Shown: positions 58,277-64,000 of the stretch, piece after piece
How positions within the stretch are numbered: position 1 is the stretch's first letter
Layout: every line of letters begins with the position of its first letter
From: Halopseudomonas litoralis
GTDB lineage: Bacteria; Pseudomonadota; Gammaproteobacteria; Pseudomonadales; Pseudomonadaceae
DNA length: 64,000 nt
Assembly (NCBI RefSeq): GCF_900105005.1
Contig: NZ_LT629748.1
Location: 2,666,001 to 2,730,000 of the forward strand
Direction of reading: 5' to 3'
Program-made: the position numbers and the translations under genes
The notes under the pieces: generated by a model
The model's database searches: none
What the model saw: the letters and a program-made list of their open reading frames with translations, nothing else
What the model was told of the DNA's origin: nothing

Positions 58277-58843
58277 ATGCCGCAAAAGCCTGACATTCTA
58301 GATGCCCGCATTGTGGCCAAAAGCCGGTTGTTCAGCGTGGAGCAGATGCAGCTGCGCTTCAGCAACGGCACCGAACGCACCTATGAACGACTGGTCGGAT
58401 CAGGCACCGGCTATGGCGCGGTGATGGTGGTGGCGCTCAAGGATGCCCGTACCGTCGTGCTGATCGAAGAATATTGCGGCGGCGTTCATGACTATCAATT
58501 ATCCCTGCCCAAAGGGTTGGTCGAGCCCGGTGAAGATGTGCTGGATGCCGCCAACCGTGAGCTGATGGAAGAAGCCGGCCTGGGTGCAGAGCGTCTGGAG
58601 CTGCTGACCAAACTGTCACTGTCACCCAGCTATATGAGCCAGAGCATCTCGGTAGTACTGGCCCGTGACCTGTATGAAAAGCGCCTGCCCGGTGATGAAC
58701 CCGAACCGATCCGGGTGGACAGTGTTGACCTGTATGAGCTGAGCGCACTCAATTCGCGCGACAATTTCTCCGAAGGCCGCGCACTTGCCGCCCTCTACCT
58801 GGTACGCGACCTGCTTGAACAGCGCGGCGAGTTGCAGCGATGA
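58277..58843 (+). CDS. nudE: ADP compounds hydrolase NudE
   Basis: NudE hydrolyses ADP-ribose and diadenosine/NADH-type ADP compounds. The 188-residue protein has the Nudix box GLVEPGEDVLDAANRELMEE (80-99, G-x5-E-x7-REUxEE) and the following AGLG turn. The ATG at 58277 follows CGGAG at 5 nt; a longer frame to 58085 lies antisense to the HAD gene and is not used. cysQ overlaps its stop by 4 bases (ATGA), so translation is coupled. Confidence 0.92.
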   Translation: MPQKPDILDARIVAKSRLFSVEQMQLRFSNGTERTYERLVGSGTGYGAVMVVALKDARTVVLIEEYCGGVHDYQLSLPKGLVEPGEDVLDAANRELMEEAGLGAERLELLTKLSLSPSYMSQSISVVLARDLYEKRLPGDEPEPIRVDSVDLYELSALNSRDNFSEGRALAALYLVRDLLEQRGELQR

Positions 58844-59643
58844 GCCTGCCCGTTGCCGTTGAGCGACTGTGCCAATTGACCCGTGACGCTGGGCTGGCCG
58901 CCCTGCCCTGGTGGCAGCAGAACCCTGAAGTGCTCACCAAGGCCGATGACTCACCGGTTACCGCTGCCGACCTGGCAGCCAATCAGGTAATAATGGATGG
59001 TCTGCGTGCCTTGACCCCGGAAATCCCGGTACTGTCCGAAGAGGCCGCCGATGTGCCGTTGAGTGAACGCCTGCACTGGGATCGCTTCTGGCTGGTGGAC
59101 CCACTGGACGGAACCAAGGAATTCATTGCCGGCACCGAAGAGTTCACCGTCAATATAGCCCTGATCGAACAGGGCGAGGTGCGCTTCGGCTTCGTCGGCG
59201 TGCCGGCCCGCGATACGCTCTACTGGGGCGGAGCCGGTCGTGGCAGCTGGCGTCAGCTGGGGGATGAAAGCGCGCAACCCATCCATTGCCGCCCACCCGC
59301 TGCGCCGTTGCGGGTGGTCGCCAGCCGCCGACATACCAGCCCCGAGCAGGAAGCCTTGCTTGATCGTCTGCAGCAGGCGCATGGCACCGAGCTTATCGGC
59401 GTCGGCAGCTCGCTGAAGTTCTGTACCCTGGCCGCGGGCGAAGCGGACCTGTATCCGCGCTTTGCTCCTACCAGCCAGTGGGACACCGCCGCCGCACAGG
59501 CAGTACTGGAAGGCGCCGGCGGACGCGTACTGGGTCTCGACGGTCAACGCTTCACCTATCCACACCGGGAAGACTGGCTGAACCCCTATTTCATTGCCAC
59601 TGGCCAGCCCGATGAGACGTTACTACATCTGCTGCTAGGCTAA
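58840..59643 (+). CDS. cysQ: 3'(2'),5'-bisphosphate nucleotidase CysQ
   Basis: CysQ removes the 3'-phosphate from PAP and PAPS, preventing build-up during sulfate assimilation. The 267-residue protein shows the inositol monophosphatase fold: [11 protein letters not shown], the metal signature [12 protein letters not shown] and the late [17 protein letters not shown]. Its ATGA start overlaps nudE, an order conserved in gammaproteobacteria. It is functionally linked with cysZ (6463) but not adjacent. Confidence 0.94.
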   Translation: MSLPVAVERLCQLTRDAGLAALPWWQQNPEVLTKADDSPVTAADLAANQVIMDGLRALTPEIPVLSEEAADVPLSERLHWDRFWLVDPLDGTKEFIAGTEEFTVNIALIEQGEVRFGFVGVPARDTLYWGGAGRGSWRQLGDESAQPIHCRPPAAPLRVVASRRHTSPEQEALLDRLQQAHGTELIGVGSSLKFCTLAAGEADLYPRFAPTSQWDTAAAQAVLEGAGGRVLGLDGQRFTYPHREDWLNPYFIATGQPDETLLHLLLG

Positions 59644-59678
59644 TTCCAATCAGACCACCCCTGCTTCAGGAGTCCGCC

Positions 59679-60320
59679 ATGTTCTTCCATTCACCTCCCG
59701 AGCACAAAATGCGTATGCCGAGCCCGGCGCAAGCCCTGCCCGGTCGTACCGAGCCGCTGGCCACCAGCAGTACCCATGCGGTCTTGCAGACACCGATCAA
59801 ACCGCCCTTCCCTGAGCATCTGCAACAGATCATCCTGGGCATGGGCTGCTTCTGGGGCGCCGAGCGGCTGTTCTGGCAAACCGAAGGCGTCTACACCACC
59901 GCGGTTGGCTATTGCGCGGGACTGACACCCAACCCGACCTATGAAGAGGTCTGTTCGGGGCTGACCGGACACAACGAGGTGGTGCTGGTGGTATTCGATC
60001 CCGACATTGTCTCGCTCGACGAGCTGCTGCGGATCTTCTGGGAAAGTCATGACCCAACCCAGGGTATGCGCCAGGGCAATGACCTGGGTACTCAGTATCG
60101 TTCCGGCATCTACGTCACCGATATGACCCAACAGGCGCAGGCCGAAGTCAGCCGTGCGCGGTACGCCGATGCCCTGCAGGAGGCCGGAAAAGACAGCGTT
60201 ACCACCGAAATCCGTCCAGCCGGGGAGTTTTATTACGCAGAGGCTGCGCATCAGCAATACCTGCACAAGAACCCCGGTGGTTATTGCGGTATAGCCGGAA
60301 CCGGGATCTGCATGCAGTAA
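59679..60320 (+). CDS. msrA: Peptide methionine sulfoxide reductase MsrA
   Basis: MsrA repairs (S)-methionine sulfoxide in proteins using thioredoxin. The 213-residue protein (E. coli 212) has an extra N-terminal segment typical of proteobacterial MsrA, the catalytic GCFWG with Cys57, the EVVLVVFDP stretch and the resolving cysteines in [12 protein letters not shown] at the end. AGGAG precedes the ATG. It lies 35 bp after cysQ and may share the nudE-cysQ transcript; a hairpin follows it. Confidence 0.94.
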   Translation: MFFHSPPEHKMRMPSPAQALPGRTEPLATSSTHAVLQTPIKPPFPEHLQQIILGMGCFWGAERLFWQTEGVYTTAVGYCAGLTPNPTYEEVCSGLTGHNEVVLVVFDPDIVSLDELLRIFWESHDPTQGMRQGNDLGTQYRSGIYVTDMTQQAQAEVSRARYADALQEAGKDSVTTEIRPAGEFYYAEAAHQQYLHKNPGGYCGIAGTGICMQ

Positions 60321-60383
60321 TAGTTTTTTACTTGCGGAATCAGAAAATTACGAATAAAACATTCGCACAGCGGAATACATAGC

Positions 60384-60434
60384 AGCCTCGTTCATCGGAC
60401 CGGATATCGGTCACGATTGCTGACGAGGCTTTTG
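60384..60434 (+). terminator. Possible terminator of msrA
   Basis: AGCCTCGT (60384-60391) and ACGAGGCT (60423-60430) form an outer 8-bp stem enclosing a GACCG/CGGTC stem, and are followed by TTTGTAT. The outer loop is long, so confidence is limited. Confidence 0.45.
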
Positions 60435-60483
60435 TATATTCATCCGCACGATCAGACTTCCCAACCATCTGCTCCGAGAGTCC

Positions 60484-63381
60484 ATGCTGCTACTGACCCT
60501 GATCCTGATCCCTTTCATCGGATGCGTCATTGCGGCGTTTCTGCCGGTGAATGCCCGTAACCGGGAAGTCTGGCTGGCGGTGGCCATTGCTCTGATTGGC
60601 TTGATCATCATCGGTTGGCAGTTCCCTCAGATCAATAGCGGAGAGGTGCTGCGCTATCAGCTCGACTGGATGCCGGAATACGGGCTGAATCTGGTCCTGC
60701 GCATGGATGGCCTGGCCTGGTTGTTCTCGATGCTGATCATTGGCATCTTCCTGCTGGTGGTACTGTATGCCCGCTACTACATGTCACCGGAAGACCCGGT
60801 ACCACGTTTCTTCTCCTTCCTGCTGGCGTTCATGGGCTCCATGCTCGGCGTGGTCCTCTCGGGGAATCTGGTCCAGCTGGTGCTGTTCTGGGAACTCACC
60901 AGCTTGTCCTCTTTCCTGCTGATCGGTTACTGGCACCACCGGGCTGATGCCCGCCGTGGCGCGCGCATGGCCTTTACCGTCACCGCTACCGGAGGCCTGT
61001 GCCTGCTGGCTGGGATGTTGATGATGGGGCATATCGTTGGCAGTTATGACCTGGATGTGGTGCTGGCCTCCGGCGAGACCCTGCGCGAGCATGCCTGGTA
61101 CGTGCCCACGCTGATCCTGGTCGCCCTCGGGGCGCTGACCAAGAGCGCCCAGTTTCCGTTCCACTTCTGGCTGCCCCATGCCATGGCTGCACCGACACCG
61201 GTATCGGCTTATCTACACTCCGCCACCATGGTCAAGGCTGGGATATTCCTGCTGATGCGCCTGTGGCCGGTGCTCTCCGGCACTCCGGAGTGGACCTGGA
61301 TCATCGGTGGTGCCGGGGTCTGTACGCTGCTGATTGGCTCGTTCATCGCCATTTTCCAACACGACCTCAAGGGTCTGCTGGCCTACTCCACCATCAGCCA
61401 TCTGGGGCTGATCACCGCGCTGCTGGGGATCGGCACACCACTGGCAATGGTCGCGGCGATCTTCCATACCATGAACCACGCCACCTTCAAGGCGTCATTG
61501 TTCATGGCGGTCGGCATCATTGACCATGAAAGCGGCACCCGTGACATGCGCAAACTCAGCGGCCTGTACAGAATGATCCCGCATACCGCGACACTGGCGG
61601 TCGTCGCCTCGGCCGCGATGGCAGGGGTCCCATTTCTGAATGGCTTCCTGTCCAAGGAAATGTTCTTTGCCGAAGCTCTGCTGGTCGGCAGCAATAGCAA
61701 TTGGTGGATGGCTCTGGCTGCGGTCACCATGGGCGTGTTCAGCGTGGCCTACTCGCTGCGTTTTATTAACGTGTTCTTCGGCAAGCGCGCGACTGACCTA
61801 CCGAAAACACCCCATGAGCCGCCACGCTGGATGCGCTTCCCGGTGGAAGTACTGGTGGTGTTCTGCCTGATTGTCGGCATCATCCCCGGCCTCAGTATTG
61901 GCCCGCTGCTGCATAACAGTGTGCAGTCAGTGCTCGGCGACCAGATGCCCTATTACAGTCTGGCGCTGTGGCATGGCTTCAATGTCCCACTATTGATGAG
62001 TTTTGTTGCGCTGGGCGGCGGTGTGCTGCTGTATACCGTTCTGCGTAAGCGCTTCGACCTTCTTCACCGCGACCAAGTGCCGCTACTGTATCGTTTCAAT
62101 GGCAAGCAGGCCTACGAAAGCACCATGCTTGAACTGCGCAGCGCCGCTTCGCGGCTGGAGAAGCTGCTCGGCACTCGGCGTCTGCAACCGCAGCTGGTAC
62201 TGCTGGTCTTTGTGTGTCTGGCCGCCGGGGTAGCAGCTGCCGCTACTGCACCCCGGGTCTGGATGGCCCTGGAGCCCAGCACGCCGCATATTCCCTTCGC
62301 GGTGCTCTGGCTGATCGGTTGCGCTTGCGCCATCGCCGCTGCCTGGCAGGCCAAGTATCATCGCCTGGCGGCACTGGCCCTGGTCGGCGGCGCGGGTCTG
62401 GTGGTGTGTCTGACCTTCCTCTGGCTCTCCGCACCCGACCTGGCACTGACTCAGTTGATGGTGGAAACCGTCACCACGGTGCTTATTCTGCTCGGCCTGC
62501 GCTGGCTGCCGCCGCGACTGCTGTCCATTGAACAGGACAAGGCCGAAGCCGTTCTTACCCGGACTCGCCGCACCCGTGACTTTATCCTCGCGGTAGCTGC
62601 AGGCCTGGGTATGGCAGCGATCAGCTATCTGGTACTGATGCTGCCAGCGGGTAGCGGAATTGGTGGTTTCTTTCTCGAACGGGCTCTTTCCGAGGGCGGT
62701 GGCAGCAACGTGGTCAATGTGTTGCTGGTCGACTTCCGTGGCTTCGACACCATGGGCGAGATTGCCGTACTGGGCATTGTTGCCCTGACCGTGTACGGCC
62801 TGTTACGCCGCTTCCGCCCGTCACCGGAAAGCATGGCGCTGCCGCCACAGCAGACCAACCTGACCGACCCGGCTGCGCCGCAGACACCCGCCGAACAGAC
62901 CACGACCGGCTACATGATGATACCTGGCGTCTATCTGCGACTGCTGTTGCCGATATTTCTAGTCTGCGCCGTGTATTTCTTCATGCGCGGCCATAACCTG
63001 CCAGGCGGTGGTTTTGTCGCCGGCCTGGTGTTCTCGGTGGGCATCATCATCCAGTACATGCTGGCGGGCACCCTGTGGGTCGAGTCACGCCTGCATCTGC
63101 AGCCGCACCGCTGGCTGGCTCTGGGCCTGATCATTGCGGTCGCCACCGGGCTCGGCGCGGTGCTGCTGGGTTATCCATTCCTGACCAGTCACACCGCGCA
63201 TTTCAGCCTTCCGATACTCGGCGAACTGCATATGCCCAGCGCGTTCTTTTTCGACCTTGGCGTATTCAGTGTGGTGGTCGGCGCCACCATGCTGATCCTC
63301 ACCGCCCTGGCCCACCAGTCAATCCGCAGCCACCGTCTGCCGCTGGCAGCGATGGAAGCCGCCGCAAAGGAGAAAAACTGA
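60484..63381 (+). CDS. mrpA: Na+/H+ antiporter subunit A with fused B domain (MrpA/PhaAB)
   Basis: The largest subunit of the multi-component Mrp cation/proton antiporter, inner membrane. The 965-residue protein is a NuoL-like polytopic protein with WELTSLSSFLLIGYWHHR, the proton-channel segment SAQFPFHFWLPHAMAAPTPVSAYLHSATMVKAG and HTMNHATFKASLFM. The last 150 residues from about 805 (MMIPGVYLRLLLP, MRGHNLPGGGFVAGLVF) match the MnhB subunit, so A and B are fused, as in PhaAB-type operons. Supports sodium and alkaline tolerance. It starts a unit with mrpC and mrpD that runs past the right edge. Confidence 0.95.
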   Translation: MLLLTLILIPFIGCVIAAFLPVNARNREVWLAVAIALIGLIIIGWQFPQINSGEVLRYQLDWMPEYGLNLVLRMDGLAWLFSMLIIGIFLLVVLYARYYMSPEDPVPRFFSFLLAFMGSMLGVVLSGNLVQLVLFWELTSLSSFLLIGYWHHRADARRGARMAFTVTATGGLCLLAGMLMMGHIVGSYDLDVVLASGETLREHAWYVPTLILVALGALTKSAQFPFHFWLPHAMAAPTPVSAYLHSATMVKAGIFLLMRLWPVLSGTPEWTWIIGGAGVCTLLIGSFIAIFQHDLKGLLAYSTISHLGLITALLGIGTPLAMVAAIFHTMNHATFKASLFMAVGIIDHESGTRDMRKLSGLYRMIPHTATLAVVASAAMAGVPFLNGFLSKEMFFAEALLVGSNSNWWMALAAVTMGVFSVAYSLRFINVFFGKRATDLPKTPHEPPRWMRFPVEVLVVFCLIVGIIPGLSIGPLLHNSVQSVLGDQMPYYSLALWHGFNVPLLMSFVALGGGVLLYTVLRKRFDLLHRDQVPLLYRFNGKQAYESTMLELRSAASRLEKLLGTRRLQPQLVLLVFVCLAAGVAAAATAPRVWMALEPSTPHIPFAVLWLIGCACAIAAAWQAKYHRLAALALVGGAGLVVCLTFLWLSAPDLALTQLMVETVTTVLILLGLRWLPPRLLSIEQDKAEAVLTRTRRTRDFILAVAAGLGMAAISYLVLMLPAGSGIGGFFLERALSEGGGSNVVNVLLVDFRGFDTMGEIAVLGIVALTVYGLLRRFRPSPESMALPPQQTNLTDPAAPQTPAEQTTTGYMMIPGVYLRLLLPIFLVCAVYFFMRGHNLPGGGFVAGLVFSVGIIIQYMLAGTLWVESRLHLQPHRWLALGLIIAVATGLGAVLLGYPFLTSHTAHFSLPILGELHMPSAFFFDLGVFSVVVGATMLILTALAHQSIRSHRLPLAAMEAAAKEKN

Positions 63382-63722
63382 TGGAAGCTGTTATCGCCAT
63401 TGCCATTGGCGTGCTGTTCGCCTCCGGGGTCTGGCTGATTCTGCGGCCGCGTACCTTCCAGGTGATCATCGGCCTGTTGCTGATTTCCTATGCGGTCAAC
63501 ATGTTCATCTTCATCATGGGACGGTTGTCCGTGAACAAGCCTCCCCTGACCCTGGAAAAATCGGTGGAAGCCGGTCTGTTTGCCGACCCGGTGACCCAGG
63601 CGCTGGTCCTTACTGCGATCGTCATCGGCTTTGCCACTACCGCACTGTATCTGGTGCTCCTGCTGACCTCCCGCGGACTGACCGGTACCGACCATGTAGA
63701 CGGCAAGGAACCCGGTCAATGA
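63381..63722 (+). CDS. mrpC: Na+/H+ antiporter subunit C
   Basis: MrpC is the NuoK-like small membrane subunit of the Mrp antiporter. The 113-residue protein has three membrane segments (3-20, 28-50, 70-96), with FQVIIGLLLISYAVNMFIF and DPVTQALVLTAIVIGFATTALYL. The ATG at 63381 overlaps the mrpA stop in TGATG with GGAG just upstream. A longer frame from 63075 lies in another frame of mrpA and is not used. Confidence 0.95.
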   Translation: MEAVIAIAIGVLFASGVWLILRPRTFQVIIGLLLISYAVNMFIFIMGRLSVNKPPLTLEKSVEAGLFADPVTQALVLTAIVIGFATTALYLVLLLTSRGLTGTDHVDGKEPGQ

Positions 63723-64000
63723 GTTTCTGGGGTGACCAACTGATATTGCTGCCCATCTTGCTACCTCTGCTGTTCGCAGCAGCGCTGGTGTTGCTCAGCG
63801 GCCGCCAGCAGCAGCTCAAGTTCGCCATCAACCTGATCGGCACGGGCGCCTTGCTGGTAACCGCCATCACGCTGTTCTGGTTCGCAGATAATGAAGTCTG
63901 GCCGAACGGAGTAGGTGTCTATCTGGCGGGGAACTGGGTGGCGCCGTTCGGTATTTCGCTGGTGGTGGACAGGCTGTCAGCCCTGATGCTGACGTTGAGC
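63719..64000 (+). CDS. mrpD: Na+/H+ antiporter subunit D (partial, N-terminal part)
   Basis: The visible 94 residues begin MSFWGDQLILLPILLPLLFA, with a second hydrophobic stretch FAINLIGTGALLVTAITLFW and then GISLVVDRLSALMLTLS, the NuoM/NuoN-like start of MrpD. Its ATGA start overlaps the mrpC stop, so it is translationally coupled. The gene continues past the right edge. Confidence 0.93.
   Translation, partial: MSFWGDQLILLPILLPLLFAAALVLLSGRQQQLKFAINLIGTGALLVTAITLFWFADNEVWPNGVGVYLAGNWVAPFGISLVVDRLSALMLTLS

Overview
The window is a chromosomal segment of a GC-rich gammaproteobacterium of the Pseudomonadaceae type. The evidence is the gene order tRNA-Leu/queA/tgt/yajC/secD/secF, the RoxSR redox two-component pair, the cysZ / glycosyltransferase / trxB neighbourhood, a 387-residue SpeC-type ornithine decarboxylase, and an Mrp antiporter whose A subunit carries a fused B domain. 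The Mrp operon and the E. coli-type nrdAB-yfaE cluster (instead of the long NrdA of P. aeruginosa) suggest a marine or halotolerant pseudomonad such as Halopseudomonas. That placement is an inference. I see no rRNA, CRISPR array, prophage or complete insertion sequence.

Layout. 1-5150: the Sec accessory operon and queuosine genes on the minus strand, with tRNA-Leu(CAA) divergent from queA. 5202-9600: trxB, cysZ, a GT4 glycosyltransferase and an Old Yellow Enzyme homologue. 9768-14784: slyD, the ackA-pta overflow/acetate pair and an acyltransferase. 14849-25917: an OmpA-like lipoprotein, an MBL hydrolase, a DAACS transporter, then a lipid-flavoured stretch (acyl-CoA ligase, thiolase, dCache chemoreceptor, acyltransferase-3 protein, MFE-2-like 3-hydroxyacyl-CoA dehydrogenase) and nagB. 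25935-32473: hmp, speC with an unusually long leader, glpD, prfC and a DUF1289 protein. 32568-37613: the ribonucleotide reductase operon with two NrdR boxes, followed by a DUF3087-like membrane protein and an FMN reductase. 37647-42465: DUF1329, TatD, a small membrane protein and an SDR whose stop codon is formed by a 186-bp MITE-like element, then a Tim44-domain protein. 42563-48158: RoxR/RoxS, a SIMPL protein, a stand-alone CbiM-like permease, DUF3094, NDH-2 and a tRNA operon (Asn-Pro-Lys). 48221-52389: a metal/siderophore uptake operon (DUF2946, a TonB receptor broken by one frameshift, a PepSY membrane protein). 52614-60320: pckA, hslO-hslR, rimB-rimK, an inverted pair of intergenic repeats, a HAD nucleotidase, nudE-cysQ and msrA. 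60484-64000: mrpA, mrpC and the start of mrpD.

Most genes are conserved housekeeping functions. The less ordinary parts are the roughly 300-nt speC leader with mutually exclusive hairpins and a possible leader peptide, the palindromic MITE at 41341-41526, the inverted repeat pair at 57237-57509, the frameshifted TonB receptor, and the enterobacterial-style nrd operon. No clearly novel multi-gene system is visible.
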